A stretch of DNA of 20,913 bases from Pseudomonadota bacterium (GTDB taxonomy: Bacteria; Desulfobacterota; Desulfovibrionia; Desulfovibrionales; Desulfovibrionaceae): assembly GCA_023450535.1 (NCBI GenBank), contig JAEXGX010000410.1, positions 1 to 20,913 on the forward strand. The letters run 5' to 3'. Below, piece after piece: positions 7,486-14,279 of this stretch. How positions within the stretch are numbered: the first letter of the stretch is position 1; each line of letters begins with the position of its first letter. A program made the translations under genes and the position numbers. Below the pieces are notes generated by a model, which made no database searches, was not told the origin of the DNA, and was given only the letters and a program-made list of their open reading frames with translations.

Positions 7486-7552
7486 GACAAAAATTCCGCG
7501 CACCTCCACAAACGACGTACGGCCCGGGCGAAGAGTAGTGGACAATTTCAAA

Positions 7553-7730
7553 CATAATATACTCTAACTATATATTTTTCAACCATATTTCATACCTACT
7601 CGCTTCATCTCCATTCTTAATTTTTTTCAATAGGCAAAAAGAAGCATAATGTATTTTTAAATTATTTCTTGCCAGAGACTGCGATTATGCTATTCTGAAA
7701 ATAATTTTTGGGGATTATGCGGGGATTATC
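7553..7730. promoter_or_regulatory. Repeated CATAAT/ATTATG words around the AOR-operon promoter
   Basis: CATAAT occurs at 7553-7558 and 7645-7650; its complement ATTATG occurs at 7684-7689 and 7714-7719; and a near match, ATTATC, is at 7725-7730. The second and third copies form a perfect 8-bp inverted repeat (AGCATAAT/ATTATGCT), and the copy at 7684 touches the proposed -10 box. The third and fourth copies are 30 bases apart in direct orientation. The gap between the regulator and ferredoxin genes (7486-7788) contains no gene. The region is AT-rich, so some copies could be chance. Confidence 0.4.
7669..7696 (+). promoter_or_regulatory. Probable sigma-70 promoter of the ferredoxin-AOR operon
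   Basis: TTGCCA (7669-7674) and TATTCT (7691-7696) are separated by 16 bases. Transcription would start near 7703, giving a leader of about 85 bases. That leader contains GGGGATT, which could pair with AATCCCC at 7761-7767. The promoter call is by eye only. Confidence 0.45.
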
Positions 7731-7788
7731 TTTCACCGCATCGGTATATCAATGCCAAAATCCCCTCTTTGCAGTCCTGGGAGGTTGT

Positions 7789-8541
7789 ATGCTGCCGGAA
7801 AATACTGAAATGAAAGTGTCAGGGGTTACGGAAACCAAAGAACCCGCACCCGGTGTCACTAGGCGCAACTTTTTGCGCGGGACGGCTGCCACTATGGCTG
7901 TTGTCGTGCCCGCTCTGGCCCTGGCGGAAAAGGCAAAAGCCGACAATGTTCCGGCGGGGGCGCCTGCGGCAACACCCGCAGTACCTGAAGCGCCCAAGGC
8001 GAAAGCGCTCTTGGTCCTGCGCAAGAACTGCACAGGTTGCAACAGTTGTGCTTACGCGTGCAGCCTCTACCACGACGGTCATGTGCGCCCCGCCACGGCC
8101 CGCATCCATGTACGCCGGGTGAAGGGCATCGTGGATGTGCCCAGCATCTGCTGGCACTGCACAGATGCGCCCTGCGTGGAAGCCTGTCCGATCAAACCTG
8201 TAAAGGCCATCCGCAAAGACAAAGAGAGTAATGCCATTGTCTTTACAGATGAAAAGCTCTGCCTGGGCATCAAATGCAACAAGTGTATTGAAGCCTGCCC
8301 GCCGCAATACCTGCGCTACCACCCTGACACCGGATTTCCCATGTTCTGCGACCTGTGCGGCGGCGACCCGCAGTGCGTGAAGGCCTGTGCCCGCCAATCC
8401 AAGGAAACAGGGGAAGTACTGCGCTGTGACACCCAAGTGGCCGGCGTACACCGCAGTTTCCGTGAAGTCACTCCCGACGAAGCCGTAGAAGGGCTCATCA
8501 AATCCCTTTACTATCCCAATGTTGAAGGCGAGAGGAGGTAA
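7789..8541 (+). CDS. Tat-signal four-cluster ferredoxin subunit (AorB-like)
   Basis: The 250-residue protein starts with a twin-arginine signal (TRRNFLRGTAA, Arg25-Arg26, then a hydrophobic stretch to about residue 46). An Ala/Pro-rich linker of some 20 residues follows. The mature part has four cysteine groups for four [4Fe-4S] clusters: CTGCNSCAYAC (from Cys81), CWHCTDAPCVEACP, CLGIKCNKCIEACP and CDLCGGDPQCVKACA. This layout is that of electron-transfer subunits such as AorB, HycB and DmsB. With the AOR gene 6 bases downstream, its job is most likely electron transfer to and from the AOR. I chose ATG 7789 for its GGGAGG ribosome site. If the Tat signal works, the AOR partner may be exported by hitchhiking; alternatively the signal acts only as an anchor or is vestigial. 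Confidence 0.87.
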   Translation: MLPENTEMKVSGVTETKEPAPGVTRRNFLRGTAATMAVVVPALALAEKAKADNVPAGAPAATPAVPEAPKAKALLVLRKNCTGCNSCAYACSLYHDGHVRPATARIHVRRVKGIVDVPSICWHCTDAPCVEACPIKPVKAIRKDKESNAIVFTDEKLCLGIKCNKCIEACPPQYLRYHPDTGFPMFCDLCGGDPQCVKACARQSKETGEVLRCDTQVAGVHRSFREVTPDEAVEGLIKSLYYPNVEGERR

Positions 8542-8547
8542 GCGGAC

Positions 8548-10347
8548 ATGACAGCACCAAAAGGTGGACATTTTGGCAGAATTTTGGATATCAACCTCAC
8601 CAGCGGCGAAGTGAAACCCCGTACTTATGACGATGAACTGGCCCGCAAGTTTATTGGCGGCACCGGTCTTGCCACCTATTTTTTGTATACGGAAGTCCCC
8701 AGGGGCACAGATCCTCTTTCTCCCGCCAATCTGCTCATTTTCTCCTCCGGCCCCCTGTGCGGTACAGAGTGCCCCGGAGCCAGGCTTTCCGTCAACTTCA
8801 AAAGCCCTATTTCCGGCGGGTTGGGCAATTCTTACGTGGGTGGAGCCGTCACTTCCGAACTCAAATGGGCCGGATGGGACATGGTCATTATTCGGGGCAA
8901 GGCCCCGCGCCTTTCTTATATTTCGGTAAAAAACGACATTGTGGAAATCCGGGACGCCAAAAAAATGGCGGGCAAAGACACCTATGAAACCGAAGAAATG
9001 ATCAAGGAGGATCTCAAGGATCCGGATGTGAAGTGTCTGGTCATCGGCCCGGCGGGCGAAAACAAGGTGCCCATGGCCTGCATCATTTCCGAACGTTTCA
9101 AGGCCGCCGGACGTCTGGGCGGAGGCGCAGTCATGGGGAGCAAAAACCTGAAGGGTTTCGCCGTTCACGGAACCGGCTTCGTACCCATTGCCGACAAGGA
9201 CGCCTTCCACAAGGTAGCGGGCGAAGCCCTGGAGCTTTGCGCCGCCAACGACCGCGCCCCTGGTTTCCGCCAGTTTGGCACGGCAATTTCTCTCGATCAG
9301 AGCGGCTGGCTGGATAACTGCCTGGCCACGAAAAACTACCAAACCTCCTACTACCCGGACGTACAGGGCATCGGCTCGGAAGAAGCCTCTCGTACCTTCT
9401 GGCAGAAGCATGCGGCCTGCACCGGTTGCCAGATCCACTGTATGAAGGTCGGCGTGTTGCGCGGCACGGAAGAACGCGACGGACTCATCGCCGAAGGGCC
9501 GGAATACGAATCCGGAGTCATGGAGGGCTCCAATATTGGCCTGTCCAGCCTTGATGAAGTTATGCCGCTTATCGAACTGTGCGATGCGCTGGGCATGGAT
9601 AATATCGGCGCGGGCAATGCGGTTTCCTTCGCCATGGAACTTGCGCAGCGAGGTATCCTTACCCCGGATGATCTGGACGGCATAGACGCCAATTTCGGCA
9701 ACTATGAAGCCGCCACACAACTGTTTGAAGCTATTGCCTACAAAAAAGGGAAGGCTGGAGAATTACTGGGTATGGGCACCTATGCCATGGCCAAGAAAAT
9801 TGGCGGCGACGCGGAAAAGTATGCTGTCATGGCCCGTAAGCAGGGCTTTGCCGCCTGGGATCCGCGCGGGGCCAGGCACATGCTTCCCACTTACGCCCTT
9901 GGCCCTCGCGGCGGTGTACACACCGATGGCGGCAACCCCCAACAGATTGCCGAGCGCGTGGTCAGCAGCTCCTGCTGTCTGTGTTACTTTGTGCCCGGAG
10001 CCTGGCGCACTCGAGCCAACACGATGATCGCCGACATGCTGAATACCCTGTGCGGCTGGAATATCACTCCCGAGGAATACAGCCTGCTCGGCAAGCGTAT
10101 TATTACCCTGCAGCGCGCCTACAGTCACCGAGAAGCGGGCGACAGCCGCGCGAACGATACCCCGCCGCCGCGCGTCTATGAACCTCTGCCCGAGGGACCG
10201 AAGGCCGGAGCCAAGTGGACGCCGGAAGAGGTCAAGAAGATGCAGGACGACTATTATGCCTTCTTCGGCTGGGATGATACCGGTGTGCCTACGGAAAAAA
10301 CCCTCAAGGATTACGGTCTGGATTTCTGCCTGGACAGTCTCAAATAA
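8548..10347 (+). CDS. aor: Aldehyde ferredoxin oxidoreductase (tungsten/molybdenum bis-pterin enzyme)
   Basis: The 599-residue product has the usual length of AOR-family enzymes (about 605 in Pyrococcus furiosus), which interconvert aldehydes and carboxylates at a bis-pterin W or Mo centre. Visible features are FIGGTGLATYFLY and FSSGPLCGTECPGARLS in domain 1, the cluster ligands CTGCQIHC (Cys291, 294, 298) with a distal Cys479, the pterin motif DALGMD (346-351), GPEYES carrying the catalytic-type Glu, and GPRGGVHTDGG with His458 at the place of the active-site His. The second pterin motif, usually DxxGLC, reads SSCCLC, which is divergent. There is no Tat signal of its own. The ribosome site GAGGAGG lies inside the end of the preceding gene. 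E. coli YdhV is a relative with similar ferredoxin neighbours. The substrate cannot be read from sequence. Confidence 0.93.
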   Translation: MTAPKGGHFGRILDINLTSGEVKPRTYDDELARKFIGGTGLATYFLYTEVPRGTDPLSPANLLIFSSGPLCGTECPGARLSVNFKSPISGGLGNSYVGGAVTSELKWAGWDMVIIRGKAPRLSYISVKNDIVEIRDAKKMAGKDTYETEEMIKEDLKDPDVKCLVIGPAGENKVPMACIISERFKAAGRLGGGAVMGSKNLKGFAVHGTGFVPIADKDAFHKVAGEALELCAANDRAPGFRQFGTAISLDQSGWLDNCLATKNYQTSYYPDVQGIGSEEASRTFWQKHAACTGCQIHCMKVGVLRGTEERDGLIAEGPEYESGVMEGSNIGLSSLDEVMPLIELCDALGMDNIGAGNAVSFAMELAQRGILTPDDLDGIDANFGNYEAATQLFEAIAYKKGKAGELLGMGTYAMAKKIGGDAEKYAVMARKQGFAAWDPRGARHMLPTYALGPRGGVHTDGGNPQQIAERVVSSSCCLCYFVPGAWRTRANTMIADMLNTLCGWNITPEEYSLLGKRIITLQRAYSHREAGDSRANDTPPPRVYEPLPEGPKAGAKWTPEEVKKMQDDYYAFFGWDDTGVPTEKTLKDYGLDFCLDSLK

Positions 10348-10391
10348 CAATCTGGGGAGCGGGGTGCTCGCACCACGCTCCCCAGATTGTT
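10346..10391 (+). terminator. Very strong hairpin at the AOR stop codon
   Basis: AACAATCTGGGGAGCG (10346-10361) pairs perfectly with CGCTCCCCAGATTGTT (10376-10391). After one G/A mismatch the stem continues as GGTG/CACC, closing a CTCG tetraloop. The stem begins in the stop codon. No T-run follows, so it may attenuate rather than stop transcription, giving more AOR and ferredoxin message than downstream Hdr message, or it may protect the mRNA 3' end. Confidence 0.7.
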
Positions 10392-10613
10392 ACTGCCCCT
10401 TCAGGAAGGGGGGTCACCGCCCACCGGCAGTAAGACGCCGGGCGGAATAGTATAAAAACGCTCGTTTTACGGCGCGGCAAAGCCGCGACCTACTCGCAGT
10501 TTCCGAGGCTGCTGGAAAGTCAGCAGCCTACGGAGCGGGACGCCGGAGGATGCCGCAGGGCAGTACCGATATGTGTCTGCATCCTTTTATATTTGCGGGC
10601 CTCCCGCGCCTGT
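10392..10613. other. Structured intergenic region before the NapG-like gene; no gene seen
   Basis: Several more stem-loops crowd this stretch: CCCCTT/AAGGGG (10396-10411), CGCGGC/GCCGCG (10473-10487), AGGCTGCTG/CAGCAGCCT (10506-10529, extended by CCG/CGG) and AGGATGC/GCATCCT (10547-10585, followed by TTT). It may be a regulatory leader for the ferredoxin-Hdr genes, or repeat debris. I cannot match it to a known riboswitch class. Confidence 0.5.
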
Positions 10614-10625
10614 ATGGAGGTATGG

Positions 10626-11306
10626 ATGGACGGCAATCGCAGAAAATTTCTTCAAATTGTTGCGGGCGGCATCGTGTCCGGCGGGGTACTAGGCATGTTG
10701 CCCCGCGCACGGATCAAACTTCCCCGCCCGCCTGGCGCGCTTGTCGAACCGGAATTCCTTGCCCGTTGCCAACGCTGTATGCGTTGTATTGATGCCTGCC
10801 AGCCCACAGCACTGTCGCTTGCCCATCCGGGAGCGGGGTTCGCCGCTATCGGTACGCCGGTGCTTGACTATTCCAAATGCATCCTGTGCATGGAGTGCAT
10901 CCGCATCTGCCCCAGTGGCGCTCTGGCCAAAGTGGCCAAAGAAGAACTGCACATGGGGCTGGCTGTCATTGAACAATCAAAATGCCTCGCATACCTGAAA
11001 AAACGGCGCTGTCAGGACTGTTTCAAGGCCTGCCGGGAACTGAAGGCGATCACTATGGAAAAAAAACGCTTCCCGGTAATCGACCCCGACAAGTGCAACG
11101 GATGCGGAGCTTGCGTCCGACGCTGTCCGGAAATGGAAAAAGGCGCTATCGTCGTTGACGTGTCATACGCCAAACGCTTTGAACCGCAGCCGGAACGCTT
11201 CATCGCGCGGCTGGAAAGCCGGACGGAAGTAGTGGCCCCCCCCTCTCTTTTCGAATGGTTCCAAAAGCGCTTGATCACCCTTGCCCAGACCTATGGTCTG
11301 AAGTGA
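10626..11306 (+). CDS. Tat-signal NapG-like polyferredoxin
   Basis: The 226-residue protein begins with a twin-arginine signal (NRRKFLQIVAGG, Arg5-Arg6). It has four cysteine groups: CQRCMRCIDAC (Cys48-58), CILCMECIRICP, CLAYLKKRRCQDCFKAC and CNGCGACVRRCPE. Length, signal and cluster pattern match the NapG/MauM ferredoxins, which pass electrons between a NapH-type quinol dehydrogenase and a periplasmic enzyme. A NapH-type fusion protein is encoded further down the same operon, so the two may work together. Candidate starts are ATG 10614 and ATG 10626; I prefer 10626 because GGAGG lies 5 bases upstream and the Tat motif is then at its usual place. The following HdrA-like gene begins 7 bases after the stop. 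Confidence 0.83.
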   Translation: MDGNRRKFLQIVAGGIVSGGVLGMLPRARIKLPRPPGALVEPEFLARCQRCMRCIDACQPTALSLAHPGAGFAAIGTPVLDYSKCILCMECIRICPSGALAKVAKEELHMGLAVIEQSKCLAYLKKRRCQDCFKACRELKAITMEKKRFPVIDPDKCNGCGACVRRCPEMEKGAIVVDVSYAKRFEPQPERFIARLESRTEVVAPPSLFEWFQKRLITLAQTYGLK

Positions 11307-11313
11307 GGCCATC

Positions 11314-12573
11314 ATGCTTGCATCTGAAGTTCTGTCCACAGGAAAGGACATCCCGCGCGAGGTGCTCGTCATCGGCGGCGGCGTCGCGGGAATGCACGCG
11401 GCCCTCAACCTTGCCGGACTGGGTATTCCCGTTGTTTTGGCGGAGCGCAACGCCTGCCTGGGCGGTCAGGTCATGCGTCTCGACAAGCTTTACCCCACAG
11501 ATCATTGTGCATTCTGTCCCACCTGGTCCATCGCACAGGCCTGCTTCGATTCTCCCTTGATCCTGGTGCTGTTGCATACGGAAGTGACCGGACTGTGCAC
11601 GGACGGCACATCTGTTGTAGCGGAATTTTCCAGCCTCCCGCCCCTGATTGACCCTGCCCGCTGTCTTTTCTGCGGCGCCTGTCTCTCCGTATGCAAGGAA
11701 GGCGCCCTGCTCGCGCGTGATCCGCTCATGACCTGGGACCCGGCGCTTCCTCCCGCCATGCGCGTTGACAGCTCCCGCTGCACCGGCTGCGGAGCTTGCG
11801 AAAAGGCCTGCCCGGCACATGCCGTGCACCTGGGACGGAGCGCCCGGAAACACTTTCTGCCGGTGGCAGACGTCATCCACGCCACAGGTTTTACCGAACA
11901 TGCGCATGGCAGTCCCGAACATGCACCTGAATTTGGCGCGGGTTCGCACCCCGATATCTGTACAGCTATGGAATTTGAAGCTTGGCACGGTGAAAGCCGC
12001 ACCCTTGCCCCGCTTGTCACCCGCGCGGAAGGAAAGCCTGTCAGAAACATCGCCTTCATCCAGTGTGTGGGAGCGCGCGATGTACGGCATTTGCCGTATT
12101 GCGCCGCTGTGTGCTGCATGCACGGCATGAAGCAGGCTCGCTGGGTAAAACGCCGCCAGCCTGAACTCGACGTTGCGTTGTTCTATACGGATCTGCGCGC
12201 CCCCGGTTCGGGGCAGGAAGCGTATATCCGCGCCGCAAGAATTGAAGGCGTGCGCTTGCTGCGTTCCCGGCCCGGGTTGGTTCTGCCTGCGCCAGACGGA
12301 CGCGGCATCGGGGTACGCTATGAAGACCCGGCCGGAGGAAGGGCCGTGGGCGAGCGCTTTGATATGGTTGTGCTCAACGGCGGCCTTGCCCAGTGTCCCC
12401 TGCCCGGCGGACGCCAAGAAGACGCCCCGGTCCCTGTGTTGAGCTGCGGCTTTTGTGCCGAACCGGCGGACGTGGCCGGTTCCGTTATTCAGGGCGCGGC
12501 TGCGGCGGCCCTGGCGGCGATCAGGCGGCGCTCCGGATATGAACACACCGAGTATGGAGGAGAGCGCTCATGA
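11314..12573 (+). CDS. HdrA-like flavoprotein without N-terminal domain (HdrA1)
   Basis: The 419-residue product has the FAD-binding fingerprint VLVIGGGVAG (Gly21-Gly26), the HdrA cluster motif in PTDHCAFCPTWSIAQAC (Cys65, 68, 77), two ferredoxin motifs (CLFCGACLSVCKEGA and CTGCGACEKACPAHA) and the family signature IQCVGARD with YCAAVCCMHGMKQA. HdrA proteins are the flavin subunits of heterodisulfide-reductase complexes and can split electron pairs between high- and low-potential acceptors. It is shorter than classical HdrA (about 650 residues) and lacks the N-terminal cysteine domain, which the next gene carries. It overlaps the next gene by four bases (ATGA), implying translational coupling and probably equimolar subunits. 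Cytoplasmic. Confidence 0.88.
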   Translation: MLASEVLSTGKDIPREVLVIGGGVAGMHAALNLAGLGIPVVLAERNACLGGQVMRLDKLYPTDHCAFCPTWSIAQACFDSPLILVLLHTEVTGLCTDGTSVVAEFSSLPPLIDPARCLFCGACLSVCKEGALLARDPLMTWDPALPPAMRVDSSRCTGCGACEKACPAHAVHLGRSARKHFLPVADVIHATGFTEHAHGSPEHAPEFGAGSHPDICTAMEFEAWHGESRTLAPLVTRAEGKPVRNIAFIQCVGARDVRHLPYCAAVCCMHGMKQARWVKRRQPELDVALFYTDLRAPGSGQEAYIRAARIEGVRLLRSRPGLVLPAPDGRGIGVRYEDPAGGRAVGERFDMVVLNGGLAQCPLPGGRQEDAPVPVLSCGFCAEPADVAGSVIQGAAAAALAAIRRRSGYEHTEYGGERS

Positions 12574-14279
12574 ACGTCTGCCTCTACTGTACCTGCATGG
12601 GCCAACTGGCAAAAATCCTGCCGGAAGATGTACTGCGCAACGCCTTGGGACCCAGCATCACGTTGTGCGCGGTAAATTGCCTCTGTGCCGATCCGCCAGA
12701 CAAAAACATAACAGACCTCGCACGCAGGGCGCGGCGTCTTGTCATCGCGGCCTGCCCGGCTGGAGCGCGCGGCAAACAAGCTCTTGCCAACCTGAACGCC
12801 TCCGTTGGCACAAATAATGCCACTCTGGCCGATATCCGCGAAGGCTGCCTCTGGCCCGGAGCAACATACTCTGTGAACGCGCTTGCCGAACAGGCTGCAG
12901 ATCTGGTGCGCATGCAATTCGCCGCAGCGGGCTTGGCCCTTCCCCAAAGGCTGGAAGCGGAAGCGGCCCAGGCAACACAAAGTGACGTGCTCATTGTAGG
13001 CGCAGGCCCGGCGGGTCTGGCGGCGGCTTCCACCCTGGCGGACCTGGGCGTTCAAACGACGCTGGTCGAACGCCGCCCGACAAGCGGCGGCATGCTCAAC
13101 CAGATTGGTGTGCTTTTTCCTGCGCTGGGCACGCCAGACGGCCTTCTTGCCGGCCTGCCCCTGAACGGAACAGAGCTGCTTACCGATACAAGTGTGGCAG
13201 GGCTTCGGCGGGAAAACAATAAATACGCGGCCACACTACGCAAGGGGCAGGACGAGCGCGAAGCCCTTTTCAAAACCGTGATTCTTGCCACGGGCGGGCA
13301 ACCCGTACTGCCGGGTACGCGCTTCCGCTACAGTGAATTGCAGGGCGTGAGCAGCCAGATGGAACTGGAAAACATGCTTAGCACTGTGGAAAAAGGAACA
13401 AGAGACAAAAAAAATTTGCCGGAAGCGGCAGTATTTCTCCAATGTGTCAACGCGCGGGAAGATAGCGCCCCCTATTGCAGCGCTATCTGTTGTCCCAGCG
13501 CTGTCAAAAACGCTCTGCGCCTGAAAAAACTCCGCCCCGAGGCGACAATTTCCATCCTGTACCGGCACATGGTCATGCCGGGCATTGCCCTGGAACAGCT
13601 TTACCGCAAGGCCATGCAAGAAGGTGTACGTTTTCTGCATATGGAGGACGGCATCTCATTACGGGTTGAAGGAGAAAACCGGGTGGAAGCAGTTGTCGTG
13701 CCCGCTTCTCCCGAAAGACCGGAAGAGCGTATTGCAGCCAGGCTTCTTGTCTGTTCAACACCTATCCGGCCCGCACCCGCCACAGAAAAGCTCGTTGCCG
13801 GGTTGGGTCTGCGGCTTGACGCCATGCGCTTTGTGCGAGGGCATGAACCAACGCGCCCGCTGGAAACGGATCTGGATGGTGTTTTCGTGTGCGGTTCCGC
13901 CCGCTGGCCCGCCTATGTATCGCAAGCTGTGGAGCAGGGGCGGGCGGCGGCGCTTTTGGCCCTGCGCTATCTCACAGAGCGCCGGGCCACCAGGGAAGAA
14001 AACCCTGCGGCAGGCTTTTCGGCAGAAATCCGCCCGGAATTGTGCAGCGGCTGCGGCCGCTGTGTTGAAGCCTGCCCGCACAAGGCCTGCCGCCCTGCGG
14101 GCAGGGGAAGTGTTTGCATGGTGGATCAGAAATTTTGCCGACGTTGCGGCGTTTGCGCGGCGGTATGCCCGTGCGGCGCGGCCTATCTGCCCGATACTGC
14201 GCCCTTAGGGGCCGCAATTTTTGCCGCGCTCGGGCCGCATGTCTACCGACGGGCCGAATTGGAAAGGAGGCATTCATGA
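12570..14279 (+). CDS. HdrA-like flavoprotein with N-terminal cysteine domain (HdrA2)
   Basis: The 569-residue product starts with an HdrA-type N-terminal domain (CLYCTCMG, then TLCAVNCLC and RRLVIAACPAGARG). The FAD fingerprint VLIVGAGPAGLAAASTLADLG follows, then the signature FLQCVNARED with YCSAICCPSAVKNA. Two C-terminal ferredoxin motifs end it: CSGCGRCVEACPHKA and CRRCGVCAAVCPCGA. Unlike HdrA1 it has no cysteines after SGGMLNQIGVLFPALG, where the classical cluster ligands would be. It therefore complements HdrA1, and the two could form a heterodimer in which the N-domain and that cluster come from different chains. This is inference. The start is set by the ATGA overlap with HdrA1, and the next gene starts in the same way. 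Cytoplasmic. Confidence 0.86.
   Translation: MNVCLYCTCMGQLAKILPEDVLRNALGPSITLCAVNCLCADPPDKNITDLARRARRLVIAACPAGARGKQALANLNASVGTNNATLADIREGCLWPGATYSVNALAEQAADLVRMQFAAAGLALPQRLEAEAAQATQSDVLIVGAGPAGLAAASTLADLGVQTTLVERRPTSGGMLNQIGVLFPALGTPDGLLAGLPLNGTELLTDTSVAGLRRENNKYAATLRKGQDEREALFKTVILATGGQPVLPGTRFRYSELQGVSSQMELENMLSTVEKGTRDKKNLPEAAVFLQCVNAREDSAPYCSAICCPSAVKNALRLKKLRPEATISILYRHMVMPGIALEQLYRKAMQEGVRFLHMEDGISLRVEGENRVEAVVVPASPERPEERIAARLLVCSTPIRPAPATEKLVAGLGLRLDAMRFVRGHEPTRPLETDLDGVFVCGSARWPAYVSQAVEQGRAAALLALRYLTERRATREENPAAGFSAEIRPELCSGCGRCVEACPHKACRPAGRGSVCMVDQKFCRRCGVCAAVCPCGAAYLPDTAPLGAAIFAALGPHVYRRAELERRHS

Noticed and set aside
7819..9720. Very long open frame on the minus strand (633 codons) opposite the ferredoxin and AOR genes
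   Set aside because: It lies antisense to two clear enzymes with cluster motifs, has no family-like features, and arises from GC-rich codon bias.
14114..14275. In-frame extension of the MvhD-FdhB gene into HdrA2
   Set aside because: The extension overlaps the ferredoxin motif of HdrA2 and has no MvhD similarity; ATG 14276 has an AAAGGAGG site.
11314..14279. Possible in-frame selenocysteine (TGA) in the HdrA-like genes
   Set aside because: Both frames are open with Cys at the signature positions. No internal TGA needs recoding.
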